64,000 nt of DNA from Cardinalis cardinalis (lineage: Eukaryota; Chordata; Aves; Passeriformes; Cardinalidae): positions 2,859,691 to 2,923,690 of the forward strand of contig JACDOX010000027.1 in NCBI GenBank assembly GCA_014549065.1, written 5' to 3'. The first letter of the stretch is position 1. Each line of letters begins with the position of its first letter. The position numbers were made by a program, and so were the translations under genes. Of the stretch, positions 1 to 14,900 are shown piece after piece. Below the pieces are notes generated by a model, which did no database searches, had not been told where the DNA came from, and saw only the letters and a program-made list of their open reading frames with translations.

Positions 1-2355
1 ATAAGTTTATCTATGATCAGAACTGAGTCATACAGAAAATACTCCTACAAGATTTGACCTTTTACTTGTATCCCACACTGAGATAATATACTTAAAATGG
101 ATATCAATAAGAACTTTGTTTTAAAAAGCATATTTAAAATAAATTACTTTTAAATAACAGAAACTGTTTTCAATTAGCCCTGTTAAAGGAAATCAACTAG
201 AAAGTTATGTATGCTTTTTTATTTTCTTTATATAAATTATACCCAGGAGTCCTATGATAGCAGCACTGTACAAACTATGCACTACCTTTATATTTATTTC
301 TTATCAAAATAAACTTAACAAATTAGATTTGTTTTTACAGCACTTTATATCCAATAATGACAATGTTGTATTGGTCCCAGGGTAAAAACAATGAAAGTAG
401 CAGCTGAATGGTATTTTTATTAAGAGTTAACAAAAATGTCTTGTGCAAACAGAGTATATAAAGAAAATTAATTCCATAATTCCTCATGATGAAGGCGTTC
501 TTTTTTTCTTTTTTTCTCACAATATCAATCTCATTTGGAAAGACCATTTTGAGGGGAAAACTTTACATTTTAGCATGACTTACTCAGCAAAATGATATGG
601 CTGAACTTAAACATTGCTGACTGCTAGGATTTAATATTAGGACCTGGCAAATGTTTTGATAACTTAATACTTTTTAAAAGAAAACTTGTTTGTTACTGAA
701 GATTTTGGGAGCTCAGAAGAAATATAATCTAAAAAATAACAGATAGAAAGATCCAAAGAGATGTTTCTTTTTTTTCCCATTTTTTCCCTTTCCTCTACCT
801 TAAACTGGTTCCTCCATGCTAGCATTTTAGAAGCCTTTTAACTGGTGGTAGATTCAGATATAGCCAAGATATTTACCATACAGCTCAGCAAGAGTCCACA
901 TTTTCCTCCAGCAGTGGAAAATGGCAGAGCTAATAGTCTGGGGTTTGTTACTAAAAATGAGTCCTTATACCAAAAAAAAAAAAATATTAGAACATTGTTT
1001 AGAACATGTGGTTTGCTGCTATTAAGTTAACAGTAGGAAATCTCATTACTTTTAATTTTATTTTGTAGTGGGATTGTTCTCTAGACTGAAGCAGATTTTG
1101 TCTTGAACAGAGCCTCTAATCCTACCTTACAGTCTTCTCTTCAGCAAGTCACTCTCTGCATAGCTTGGCTAGATGCATGTTTAAAGTCAAGCGATGAATT
1201 AAAAGGTAAAAAGGAAGAAAAAACCATATGTACCCCTGGGGCTGCTAGCAGTCCCTCATGTGCTATCTTCTCCAGCTCTTGCTCTAACTAGAGGAGTTGT
1301 CCAATAAAGATCTTGGGTTAAAGATACTCTTTTAGCAGTACTAACAATGTTTCTGCTTCTAATGCAAGATTTGAGTGCTCTGCTGGGACAAATTAGAGGT
1401 TGGGCAAATTCTAACACCAGCTCCATGCAGGAAGCACCATGGAGAATCAGGGGTGTAAGAAAAGTTTAAGTGATCTGATGGCCCAAGGGCTCTGAAAATC
1501 AAAGGGGTGAAACAGAGAAGAAAGTAGTAGCCTGTAAAGATTTCTAGCCCACTTTTATTTTCAAATTTTGGAAACAACTAAGCTGACTTCTGACTTTCAA
1601 TTGAGGCTATAATGATTTACAGTAACAGAAAATGAAATCCACAATTTGAGAGGGAAATGACCCCAAGACAGAAGCCTTGTTTTTAGCCTGCATGCTATAT
1701 ATGCATATATATATATATATATAGATATATCTCCTGCTTACAAGTTATGATGACTCAGATCTAAACTCTCATGGTTTAAAATACCAAATGAGATTCAGAG
1801 TCACATAATATTTGTGTTCTATCAACAGTCCAATGTTTTGGGGTTTTTTTTTGGTAACATATGATCATACTAGAAAAAATTCACTCTTGTGCAAAGGTGA
1901 GCTATTATATTGTAAATTCCACTCACAATCTATCTTGTGTAGCTCAAGTCTGTGACCTACATTTCAATACACCCTAAAAATTTTGTAATCAGCCATTCCC
2001 CTTGCACTTTTCTATACCAGCTCACCAGTAAATTTTGACACATGAATAACTAAAATACATGCACACAAGATCTCTGATTATTCTATATTACATTTTTTTT
2101 CTGAGCATCATTCTAGCTCTTCTCAGCTAAATTGCCAAAGTATGAGAACTGCATCTATCTAGAAGCCCCCTACCTTAGCCCCATTGCTGCTGAGGTCTTG
2201 CTTCTTCATCAGTGATAATTTAGAAAACTCAGGAGTTCAGTCCCTCAGTATTTTGGGGGAAAGCAAATGGACCAGCTGCCCAGCAAACAAAGGGGTTCTG
2301 AGCTGTCTGAACTCATAAGTACACAGCAATGCTCTGTTGAAAGTGTCTGTGTCTC
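1..2355. other. AT-rich non-coding DNA, left edge
   Basis: I find no coding sequence here. Open frames are all under about 75 codons, lack recognisable motifs and have the composition of surrounding AT-rich DNA. No intact mobile element is recognised. The only structured element is the short TA tract near 1.7 kb. It could be intergenic or intronic; the sequence alone does not say which. Confidence 0.7.
1696..1730. repeat. (TA)n dinucleotide microsatellite
   Basis: An interrupted alternating TA tract of about 35 bases, broken by single GC and G interruptions. It is likely polymorphic in length. No function is implied. Confidence 0.85.
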
Positions 2356-2359
2356 TTAC

Positions 2360-2925
2360 AGTTTAACCCCAGATGGCAATCAAGTACCACACAGCCACTT
2401 GCTCACTTCCCCACCTGCACTGATGGGGAGGAGAATTTGAAGAAAAAGTAAACTTCTTGTGTTGAGATGAGCAGTGAAACAAAGAAAATATTAAGATAAT
2501 AACAATTGTAATGAAAATACACTGGAGATCTAGGGGGTGTGTAAATAAAACCCAGCAGAAACAAGTGATGCTCAATACTTTTGTTTACCATACACTGCTC
2601 AGCCCACCCCCGGGCACTGATTGCAGCTCCTGGCCCAACTGCAGCAGTTTATATACTGGGCATGATGTTCTGTGGTATGGAATATCCCTTTGGCTACTTC
2701 AGGTCAACTGTCCTGGTCATGCTCCCTCCAGATTCTTGTCCACTTGCCCACTGGCAATGCATGAGACAGTGAAAAGTCCTTAAATCAGAGTAAGCACTAC
2801 TTAGCAACAACTAAAACATCAATGTGTTATCAACATAATTCTCATGTCATCAACATAAATCCAAAACACAGCACTGCACCAGCCAACTGGAACCAGTTTA
2901 ATATCAGTGCAGCATCAGTTTGTTG
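2360..2925 (-). mobile_element. Solo LTR of an avian endogenous retrovirus
   Basis: The segment closely follows, from recall, a long terminal repeat family dispersed through bird genomes. Recognisable blocks are the stretch around CCACACAGCC(A/T)CTTGCTCAC near the left end, GTTTATATACTGGGCATGA at about 2,648, GGTATGGAATATCCCTTTGG at about 2,676, and GCACTACTTAGCAACAACTA at about 2,794. On the minus strand the middle block reads TATATAAACTG, a TATA box in the position expected of a U3 promoter, so I place the element on the minus strand. No gag, pol or env-like frame flanks it on either side, so it looks like a solo LTR left by recombination between the two ends of a provirus. Short open frames inside it on both strands are not genes. 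The ends are approximate because I could not define the target-site duplication. The exact family (ERVL- or ERVK-like) is not assigned. Confidence 0.78.
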
Positions 2926-5900
2926 TGTTTCACTAAAATTTTACAAAAGCTGAAAACAGAGCAGAGGACTGCTCACTGTAATAAGAGTACCTCGAGATGA
3001 GGGATCTTCATAAGGGCATGAGTTTCTGCAGCTTCCATACCAGCTAGGAAGGGCAGCAGGTTTTCAGTATCCCTGAAATACCAGGTTTTGAACTTAAAGC
3101 ACATGAATGTTTGCATGACCTCCAAATGGTGAAGTGTCTACTCTCATTTTGGGACTAGGAGCCATTTAGAGCATTGATAAAGATTTGGGAAATGAGTTCT
3201 CAGTGCCAGATACAACTATAAAAAACATACAGGCTGAATTTGGGTCTTATCACAAATTCCTTGTTCTACAGATGAACAAAAGCTCAATGTAACTAACCTA
3301 AAACTGAGAAAATTTCATCTCTTGGCAGATGAAAAAAGTATAAGCCAAGACAGAGAATGAGAGCAAGACCTTTAGAGCTGTGCTGTTTATCTGTGCCATG
3401 GGGTTGTGAAACCAACTCATTTTTGACATCTCACACATGTGCAATTGAAAAGTGAACTTGCAGAAAGGAGTTCTTTCAAGAGCTTTCACATGAGCTTTTC
3501 ATGTGAAAGCTGAGTGAAACTAGCTTGCTCAGTTTGCAGAGTTTTTGTGTTAACTTTCTTATGTTTTACTTCATGCAGTTCTATACTCCAGGAGTTTTGT
3601 TTTGAGTTTTAGCTTCAAACAAGCAAAAGTGATTGTAAACCGCTGTATTTTGACTTTTCATGTTGAAACTGTGTCTGACACGGAAAGTCTCAAAAGCCAA
3701 AGTGCACAGGACTGGTAGCCTGGGGTAGTTCAGACTGTGTTCAAGCTGGCTGACTGACTGAGGGTCAGAGACAAGATCTCCCTACATGCAGTGATGCTGA
3801 TACCTGGCTTTTCTCTGCAGTTCTATGTCTGTATGAAACTACACAAACCCATCCAATTTTATGTCATTTTCTTCCAGGAATAATAGAAGAAGCTTATAGG
3901 CAGAGTTGTCAGATTAAATTACATAGTGGCAAATTAGTAACTTCTTATTATTAGACTTTTTTCTAGCTAGGTCCGGTAGGATTATTATAAAGGCTTTTTC
4001 AAACAGAAATCCAGATATACAGATAGCACTATTTTCTGCTAAATGAATGCTGGTTATTTACATGTATCTTATCGGATATGATTTGCCAGAAACAGCATGG
4101 CAGCAAGGTGTCCAGAAACACCTTCTTGACTGAGGCTTTCCTTTATTTCCCACAGTCATGTTCTTAGCAGACCTTCAGTCCAACTGTTAACACATTGGAA
4201 TATTTTAAATGGACACAGAAAATAATTTCTCTTCATTTTCCAACAGCACTTATTATCATATTTCCATGACCATCATTTAACTTCCCACTCTATTAATAAC
4301 TAAGACAAATTTTACCTAGCAAGCAGCAATCTAAGTCCTCTAACTTGACAAAAATATCCTGTGCTTATTTCTCTTTCTAACCATCAAAGAAAGTCACTAC
4401 AACAACCCTGGGTATCAGCATTTTTCCTGTGTGATTCACTTACGCCAAGCAAACCCTCTAGACCTACAGTTTTGCATTGTTGAATTTCTGCTTAACCAAT
4501 ATGATCAACAGGTCCCTTTCTCTGTGGGTGGTGATAATGTCGGTATACCACCGCCCAAATAACCTTTCTCTACAGGGAAATGCTAACATTTAACTCTTTA
4601 AATTTAAACCACACATATTTTGGTCTCATAACTGCAGTCTGTATTAACTGATTTTTGTTATTAATTTGTACCACTAAAAATCTTAATGAAACCAGTTATT
4701 GGAACTGTTAAGTTCAGTAGACATCTAAAATTTGTGTATGAGCTAACATATTTAAATGCTGACTAAATATTTTCCCAACCATTGTAAACACATTTTCAGA
4801 ATTGCTGATGACACTGCTCTGTTCATGTCCACTGTAAAGCTGGGTCTCAGAAGAGTTGTTCTTCCCAGTCCATTCCAGGGAACATAAGCAATGGCTTTCA
4901 AATGGTTTCTATCTCTTACCTTCACCTTATCCAGAAACATAAAGTGTCATTCAAGTGCTGCCTACATGAGACCTCCACCAAGAAGAGCAAATTCTGTGTA
5001 CTTTGATTACTTCCATTTTCCCTCCTGGTATTTCCTGTGAGAGGCACTGCTGCAGCACAGGGTCTTTGCATCCATTGCCATCGGGTGACCACAAATATAC
5101 AGCTTCCAGTGCAGGAAAAATATTGGTATTTGCGACAAATGCTCAGGGACTTCTTGTTCAAACAACACAAACCACAGATTCAACGGTTTCCCCAAACTAA
5201 ATTGTTCCTCAGTAAAATTTAACACAACTGCATATGTTAAAAAGCTAATATAAGGATTAGCTCTAAAACTGCAATTATATTAAAAACTAGTGGGGGAAGA
5301 GGTGGAAAGACTGTATAAAATCTTTAAGTGTTTTCTGTAACCTTTAGAAATGAAACCATTTATTTAATGTTTATGCATATGATTTAGGTAGTATTTACAC
5401 AATTCTATACTTATAGCCATTGTTTTAATTATACGTATCGTGTTTCATCGTATAGGTGTGTTATTTAATACATATGAAAATGTAAAAAAATTATCTTTAG
5501 AACAGCATTTTTTAAAACAGATACCAACTCCTGGGTACAAATTAGCACCACTTTTTTTTTTAATCTGAGTTCTGTAGCAAGTCCCCTAAACTGTATGTTT
5601 CACTGCTCAGAATACCCTCCAGTCCCCTGGAGTAATATTAATAAAAGGAATATATTTTCCCACTCTGTCTGGGGAAGGGTGCAGGGGCTTGCAAATTATA
5701 TTTTAAAACAAAAGTCATCTGAGATAGTTCCATCACCTCTAGGTATTCTGTGGGCTTGGTTACAAATTTCAGAGTGCTTAGGTTGTAGTTCTCCAACACT
5801 TCCCATAATGTGAATTCTTTCCCACTTCACAATCTTTCAATTAATTCCCAGTCCATAAACTTTAATCACCTGTCCTGATATTTGGTAGAGCTTTAAAAAT

Positions 5901-8900
5901 GCCATTATACCCCTCTTACGAGACAAATGATTCCCAGTTCTCTGTAGGAGTTTTCTTTCACCTTCCTTCAAGCTCTGATTCCCAGTGATCAGAGATGAAG
6001 GACAGCAAGAGAGTATCTGTTTCTTGTTTCAAACAACCATTGCAGCCATGCCTTGGGAGTCCATCCTGAAAAAGATTGATACATACTTAGAAAAAAAACC
6101 AAAACAACAGAGTACATGGAAACAGTTCTCTCTTTCACTCCCAAACTATAAAATTAATATTGGACATCACTGAATCAAATGTTATGATTGCTCCATCCAT
6201 CATGACCTTTTCTGTCACAATTTCATTTTTTAGCTTCTACAAAAGTAGTCCAAACTCCTATCAGTTATAATGCTAGTGAGTGACTTTAAAAAGTTCACAG
6301 GAAAGTGTTCTCTGTCTACACAATCCTAATTATTGCCTAATTATTGTGGCGGATTTTATACAGAATTCATTACTTTCCATTAGCTTTAATTTTATTTTAG
6401 GATGAGTTATGTATTTGATACATATAAAATACATAAATTTTTTGTACTATATGCAACAAATTGCTCTTGTTATAAAATAACAATTCAGAAATACTCAACC
6501 CCACATTGTGCAATTTATATAACTATACTGACTAGTATAGTCAAGATTTGTAACTTTCCTCTTATTCAACAGACCATCAAAACTGGACCTGATTAACATA
6601 AGTTTCTAATTGTGTGTGTAATTATTGGATTTTTTAATTTCATTTCTTTAATTAAAGAGGGGTTTTTTTAGTTAAAGAAGTATTTCTTGTGTCTATCTGA
6701 GTGTCTTGCTACCTGAAATTACCACTTTCTTCAGGAAAATTAGTTTACTGCATCATGCCCAAAACTGGGAATTAATCTTCCTTTAGCCAGACTCCCAAGA
6801 GTTTTGAACCTCCAACCACTACAGTCCTTAGGAGAAGCCCCAGGCTCCTGGCCAGGACCTCCGTGGTGCATTTGCTCAACAAGAGCCACTCCCAGCTCAC
6901 ACACAGGTTCAGTTCAGCCACTGGAATTCAAAACAGACCCTTGACAGCATCCCGTTGACTACAGCAACTCTGTCCTTGGTAGATATGAAGGAACTCTCCT
7001 GCCTCTAGGCCTTGTTAACCTGAAATAAAGCAGCTTAGAGGGAATTCCCTTCCCAGACATGATATCTTTAATTTTCTTAAGCATTTGCAGAGCCATATTA
7101 CCATTTACAGCAGTTTTGTAAAGGGGAAATTCAGGTTCCTGAAAGAAGGCACCTAATGCCTGCTAGGATACCCTGGAGTACCCAGGATACACGTGCAGGG
7201 CTGGCATGTTGTTGGACCTACAGGAGACTTTTGACCTTTAACAAAATCCCACACCTTTGAACTGGCAGTGAGAGGCCAGATAGGATTCTTACAAGCTCTA
7301 AAATGCTCAGGCCTATATTTAGGCACATGATTTTTTTTCTAAAACTAGTAAAATAAACCACTAAAATTAAAAACCAAAAGAGACTAAACATAATTTTATG
7401 CTATTTCACTTAATTAAAAGCCTGAGAAAAAATAGTAAAAACTTTAAAGAAATAACTTTGTCTAAATCTTATCCTTTACTGTACAAAAACCTGCTGAAGA
7501 TTATCATGGCTTGTTATCTTGATCCTATAAAGGCCATAATGAACTAGTCATATTTTCAATAGTTTTATACTTTCTGACTTCAAATTTTAGAATACCACTA
7601 AATTTTCAAAGTTAAATACTTAAAAAGTCAGAAAACATTAATACAGGCTTCATGTAAACCCAAGAATACAACTTTTAGCTATTTTGGAGTGAAGTTTTTA
7701 ATTCTATGTTTACATACTATTTTTTTCACTCAGCCACTGAGTTCTTGGTTCTGTTCATAAGTGTTGTTACATTTGTTATTAAATAACATCTTTGAAATTC
7801 ATGGTTGCCAACAGGACAACCGTTTTACATCCCTTTGTTGCAAATAAAAATTCTAAAAAAGTAAAATCAATTCCCACTTTAATATCCTCCTTGCAGCCAA
7901 GCCTTGGAACTTGCTTTCATGCGTTCCCTGAAGCAAACTTCCCTTTGATTTCAGGAAGAGTTTTGGTGGGCCATCATATCACAGCAGCACACAGTCCTTT
8001 GTAGGCCTTCTAGAAATAGCTGAGAAGTTAAACCTGGCTGGACTAATCAAAGGGAAGATGATTGTGATGAAATTACAAGAAGAAATGTGATACAGGGCTA
8101 AGATGTAGCAGGTGAAGTGTTTCTAGAGGGGCATGGAAGATCCTGCATTACTGTTGCAGGCAAGGCAGCAAGGAAGGGAGCACACCTCTGTGTGCTTTTG
8201 TTTAAAGCAGAGCAATTTAACTTAAAGTAATGCCAGAGGATTTGAAACCTAAGCTTCTGGAAGAAAACAAATGCAATTTGGGTTTGTTCAGGCTAGGGTG
8301 CTCAGCTACATGCCAATGCAAATGTTAGGGGAAAACTATTTAATGTAAAAGGGCAATAGAGATACAAGGGATCAAGATAAATGCAAAAGACAGAAAGACA
8401 GAAAAACATTTATAATCATCAGAGCTGTGATGGGTTGGAACAAATTTCCAGTAGCATACAGGGTGGTCAAGGCAGCTCCTGCATGGATTTCAGAGTAAGT
8501 TTGGTTTTAACAGCCAAAGATTGGACTTGATAGACCAGGAGCCCTCAACAATGAACCAGCAGGGTCTTGGTTCTTTACAACTCTGACACAGCTTTCTCAC
8601 TGTGCTCATGAGACACCAAAAACAGCTCTACATACTAAAGGAGGTTGCAGTTAATACCCAGATGAACACTTACAGGAAAACATAAACATTATAAGAGACA
8701 TTAAAATTATTATGAGATTATTTTCTGCTTGAGGCTTATTTATGGAGTAGGAAGTTAAATACTACTTTAGGTTGTTTCAGACTGAATTCCAAACATTTAT
8801 ACTTTCAGTTGCTTTAATGAGATTATTTCAAATTTACCTTGAAGCAAACAAGATCTGACTTCAGCACCTCAATTCTTTGTTTATTGTGGCAAGGTTGATG

Positions 8901-11900
8901 AATATTGCTGATTTCATAGTCATGGAGGGGGGCAGTGAGTAAGCAGTGGTAAACACATGAGAGAAAACAGCAAAAAGCAGAAGACAGCTTTCAGTAGACA
9001 TTGGTTTGCCTTACCAATTGTCTGCCCTTTGTTATTTATAGGTCAAGATTACACACCGCACAAAGATTATTTAAAAATGCAGACCAGCCAGCCTTCTCTT
9101 CATTTTAGTTTGAATTAACCTTCAAAAGCTATATTTTAAGCAAACTTTTTTTTTTTCTTCTTCGTCACAGCCAAATTCTCCAGTTCAGGAATTTACAATA
9201 TTTTCCTTTTTCCAGAATGACACCTGCTGGTGGGAGAAGCATGGATGAATTGCAGATATTTTAGAGGTTTGATTGTTGCTAACCAGACATATTCTCTGAG
9301 CATGCTCATCACTCGTGTGCAGGTCAACTGTGGAAAATAAAGATTTGGAAACTATAAAGGTGCTATAAGGAGGTTTTTTTAGAAGTAATATCATTTTCTA
9401 ATATGATTTAATATTTGTTCTTAGTAAACCACAAAGCTATCTACTACTAAGCCAGTGCTTCCATGGTGTTTCAGTGCTGGACCCCAGCCCTGTTTTGAGA
9501 AGCCCAAAACATCATTCTGTCAGACTCAGGAAACAGACAAAAGGAAACCCCCCCTACACAATGCAAAAAGCTGCTGGGCTGCTTCAAACTCTCAACTGCA
9601 AGTAAAACCAGCCATTAATGAAACTATTTGTTTCATTAATTCCATCCCAAAGATTAGCTCTCAGAGACAAGTATTGTGCACATTCAGTATGGGAGGACAC
9701 AAGTATGAGAGACAGAAAGCAACATGTACTTTTGCCAAAACTGTGACAGATCCTGCTCAATGCACCGGGCAGCATTAGGCTCTGCAACGGGCTTCCATAT
9801 TCACAGCTCCTCTGGTGCTGGGTCTCTTGCCACAGCCTCCCCTACAGCTAAAACAGAGTCAGACCTGAGCTTTTGAGACTTCCAACACACTTACAGCAAT
9901 ATTTCTAAAAGTGATTTCCAATGCTAAGAACAATAAATAACTCTATTTCCTTTTTCTGAGCTGCAAACCATCTACTGTCTTATGTAAAGGCAAGCTGAAG
10001 TGTAAGGTGCTCAGGATCCTGAAGAAGACTCTGAAGTTGAACTCTAAACTGTTTGTTTTAAACACAACTTTTGAAGAAATTGTTGTGGGGAAAAAGAAAA
10101 CAGTTATAAAGAAAACCACTATATATTAAAATCGCTATTAGAACTCAAAGAAATCTTTCTAACTATTTACAAGACCACAGGCAAATATATACATTCAATT
10201 GTGTTCCCCTTGGATAAATACCTAAGTGTTGTAATGGCACACCTCATTGTAACATCAGAAAGCAAACTTTCTTTTGATTACACTGGCTTGTTATGGCATT
10301 AGATGGCAATTTAGGAGACTTGGCTTCTACACCTGGATTTATCATTGGCTTCCTTTATGGCTTTGAACAGTAACTTCACAGTTCTGTTTCTTCAATTCTC
10401 TCATTTGTGGAAAGAAGGTAACACTGCGCTATTCTGATGGTTAAAAGGTTGATTTCCAAAAACCTAATTTTTTTTGTAAATTTAAACGCATGAGAAGGGG
10501 GGACCTTTCTAAAAACTCACTCATAAATACAAGACACACAAGACTTCAAAAGATAGCTTAGATCTGGAGAGTTTTTTTGAACATATTTTTTGCAAAGTGT
10601 ATCAGAGTTTCAGTCCTACCTATGGTTGTACATACTTCTTTTTCTACCATCCTTGTTTGTCACACATACAATTAAGACTATCAAAATCTGGAAACATGGC
10701 TACGGCAGTTTAATTTTCTTAACCTCATTAACAAAGCAGTGCCTTCACAAAGAGCCCAGCTGCATCTCAATGCTTTCAGAATAGCCCAGGGTAAGCACTT
10801 TGCTGTAAACAGCAGCAGGATGGAAGCAGAGAGACTGATCTAACACCAGATCTGTGGACATCCCCACAAGGTTCAAGCTAGCTGAAAAGCAAAGAGGAAA
10901 TAGCAGAAGTAAATGCCTGTGCAAATATGTCCCTACTCTTTAGAGCTAGAGCCTGAGGAGGTTTAGTGAAAAAAGTTTTCTAGCTGCTTCCACTTAGCTC
11001 AAGGAGTGTCTCCTTGAGCACATCATTATCAATGATTGACCATGACAGTCTCCATTCTGTGCTAGAATCCAGCAAAAAGATACTTCCAATCCCAAAGGGA
11101 TAACACAGCTTTTTGTGTCAGATTAGAGGCCAGGTTGAGTTTGAGCTCAGGTTGCTGCTCACCCTTTAGCAGTCATTCCAGTTTTTATTGCCATACATGG
11201 GGAATGAAATGACTGCACGGGGTGCAAATAGCCTGGGATTCAAATAAACCCCTGCACAAAGATAAGAGCTCTGAGAAAAATGGCTGCATTTTTCTCCTCT
11301 CTACTCTCTACCTATCAAACTCACATTGCATGGAACAAAGTTGGGAATACTTTCATATCCCATTCTCTTTATTTTACCTAGGACACTCTTAACTTCAACA
11401 CTTTAACTCTTGCTCTCTGAGATGATGCATGAGATGTGCGTGATTGCTATAGATCCCTCCAACTTCTTAATCAGCAGCTATTGGGAAACTGGTTTGGACC
11501 AGAGCACTGTAGCTGCAATGTTTTTTAGCACTCATCACTCCTGGCAATGTGTTTCCAGCTTTATTTCCCATAGAAGTCCTCCCATCCCTTCCCCCACCAG
11601 GCAGCATATGCCCCTTGATGAGTCACGGCTCATCCGAACTCCCTTAGCTGCTAAACCACACAATGACCAAGAAGCTCTTCCTCAAAGGCATCCTGGCTCC
11701 AGCTGACCTCCTCAGGGACAGCCTCAGGCTCTGCAGAAGTGACCTCTAACATCAAAGTTAAACATAACTTCAAACTGATACACACAGAACAAGACATAAC
11801 CGTATATGATACCATGGCTTCATTTTCTCACTAGTTTTGCATGTGCAGCTTTTTTTGTGCCTGAGGGACATACTTTTCTTTCCGCTGTAACCAGCTTCCT

Positions 11901-14900
11901 CTAACTTTAGTTGGTTCTGTACTTCTAAGAGTACTTTCCTTCCTTCAAAAATATGTCCTTACCTTCCTCTCTTTTGTCTCAAGCTTTCTTTACTTGTCTT
12001 ACCCACATAACTTCTGTATTTGTATGGATCTTTATCAGCATGTGCTTTTTCATTTGCCTCAGAGAAATTTTTCTCCTTTCAACCATAGTCCTTTGCAATC
12101 AAGTCAGAGGGAACTGTTTATCTGTAGGGTGCAGTAAGTTCTTTGGGCTGCACAGACACTGTGCAGCACTTCTCAGCAATCAGGTATCTGTTCCACGAGG
12201 ATGAATACCAGGTAACATATAAGTTTTGGGAATGTCACCATATATTGGCCTGAAGAGGTCTGGAAGACCCAGTTTTACAGCTGGGGAAGTGAGTCGATTA
12301 CTTCAGAGCACTAAAGGCTGGTGAGCACTGGGAGTCTCCAGTGTGCAAGGGGATGCAGTGTGCACTGGGAAGTGAAATACTGTGTAGGGAACAGCTCCCA
12401 GAAACTTGAACCAACCCGTCCGTCTGAATGTCTGTTTGTGGGTCAGATCTGATTGCAGGCACAAGGATGTGCTACCCTCACCACCCCTGAGGAAAGGCCA
12501 CTGTGCTTTTTCCTGGGCAGAGTCTCCCTGTCCAGACCACAGGGCAGCAGAGGAAGCGCATACCACTGTTTCCTTCCCTTTGGGAATTGTTAATGCTATA
12601 TGAGAGTTTGCTGAAAGTGATACAGATCCAGAATCTCAACAGCTCCCTGCACTGTGGAAGTTAAAAGTTCCTGAGTGTTACATACTTTTGTATTTCTTCT
12701 CTTTTGCATTGTCTTTTTTTCCTTTCCACACCATTTCCCTTTCTCAGACTTGTTTGCCATTTTACAATCCTACCCTGAACACCAGAATGACATGGTTCTC
12801 CATCTAAAGACAAATGCCTTCAGCCAAAATGTCTTATATTTTAAACTCTGGTAAGAGCAAAGCAAGAGAGAATACACACTGTGAGTACCTTCTGCATCTG
12901 CACAAGACTTCTAAACACTGCAGACTGCACAGGATATAATGTCAGTCCATGGGGGAAAAAAAGCATAATTACCTGACCCAAACCAGCAGATAAACTCAGT
13001 CAGAGAATTGCTATTTCCTACTTTTCTCCACCTTACATTTCCCCTACTTCTGTATTTGTCTCCTTCTCCGAGATATATTTTATGAGAATATATCAAATAC
13101 ATTCCTGTACCACATAAACTCTTTACTGGGATCCAGAAAGGTTAGCTTTTACAACATGTCACTTTTCCAGTAAATCAAAGTACCAGATTTACATACCATG
13201 GGCAGGGTGGGAATTTTCCCCCTCCTACCCCACATTTACTATATAGAATTTTCTTTCCTTCAATATCTCTTTTAAAGCTTTGCACCCCTGAGGTCAGAAT
13301 AATAGGCCAATCTTCACACCAGCCTTTGCTCCCTTCATGCACAGAGGAACTGTCTTGCCACATGGCCCCTTTCCTCTTCATGAGACATTCACGCACATGG
13401 TTTCATAGACCTGTTCCTTCTGAATTTTGAACAACAGCTATCCCAGTACCCATGAATTGTCCTAAGATTTTTTCCTCTTTAGCTGTTTATCTGCCATTTC
13501 CACACTCTCAGAAAGCCTCCAGACTTTGCCCTGTTGCTAGACCATCATTAATTTACCCCACACAGATTAGAGTTCCTCCTCACAGCACAAGTCTTTCTCT
13601 TTCCCTTTCCCACATTTTTTCTAGATAAGAACTTTCTTTCTCAAATGCTGCCTGAATATTTTTCTCAAGCTCCTCTCACTGGTTTGTACTTTCTTCCTGC
13701 ATTTCCTGCCTCTGAGATACAACTTTCTATTCTGATCCCTCTTTTTCCTCTGTCCTTGCATTACCTACCAACATCTTTTTTGTGATGATTACCCATCAAA
13801 TTAGACAAGGTGTTTTTCCCACTGTCTTTTGTTTGGAATATAAGTTCTAGGTAGCTTTCATATTTGAAACTTTTAAAACTTTACACCTCCTCCACATTTC
13901 AACCCCGAGGCTCCTCAATCTGGTTGACTTGAGTAATTAAATCATATAGTTTACAAAAATTTTCCTCTTCAAAATCAGGAGCCTTAATTACAGTCCTGTT
14001 TCTATTTAGTCTTATATTTAGTATAAACACAATAGACCTATGAACACTTCAAATTTCTTTTATTTTTCTTCTTCCATAGAAGCCACAGTAGTCTTCAAAA
14101 CTAAGGCAAAACAGGATTGACTGAGATGGCATTTGAAGAAGTATTTAATCTACCATGTTAATAAGTCCCTTAAGAAACAGATCCCTACTTCTGCACAGCT
14201 CCCTCCAACCTCCACCTAGCAAGTTTAAGTCTCACTTAGACACATAATTTCCAGTTGTCATTTATTTCTCTAATTATACTACAGAGATCTCTCTCCATGT
14301 CTAGACTGTAAAGATGAACTAAGGGCTACAGCAGCCATCTGGAATGGCTCTCTTTTACTAACTTTTACCAAAGCAGTTTTGACACATACAAATTTTGTCT
14401 TAGGCCAGCAATAAATACTAATAATATTTTTTTTCCCTGAGGAAGAGTTTATGACACAGTGGGTTTTTTGAGAAAGACAGTATACAATATTTCCAGGTCA
14501 TTCCCAAAGCAATTGCATCACTGGGCAGGAAAACACCAGGGCTGCTGGACTCCTGGCTGCCCTCGCACTGGGATACCTCAAAAAAAGCTGTCTCCAGTGG
14601 AGCCTTGAGGAAGTATAACCAGAAGGGGCAGCAGCCTGAGGACTGAATAGGCTTCAGGGGGCAGACCACCAAGGTCTGATCTGCCACCAGTCTGGCAGGA
14701 GGCAAGGGAGGAAGCCAGAAAGCTGCTAGCCCACTGCATGGCCAAGGTGGGAGGGGGCTATGCTGGGGTAGGGAAGACTTGGGCTCTGGAGGGAAGAGGT
14801 CACTTTATCCATTTCAGTATTTATTACCATGCCATCAGTCTGCTCAGCCTAGCAAAGAGCCCGGGGCTGGCTGAGGGGAGCGGTGGGGGTCAGGCAGCAG

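Noticed and set aside
2511..2783. 90-codon plus-strand frame and overlapping frames
   Set aside because: They lie entirely within the retroviral LTR, antisense to its promoter.
7195..7265. Possible reverse-transcriptase remnant (TTGGACCTACAGGAGACTTTTGAC)
   Set aside because: There is some resemblance to the LDFxKAFD block of LINE polymerases, but it is only about 50 bases long, interrupted, and without neighbouring element sequence.
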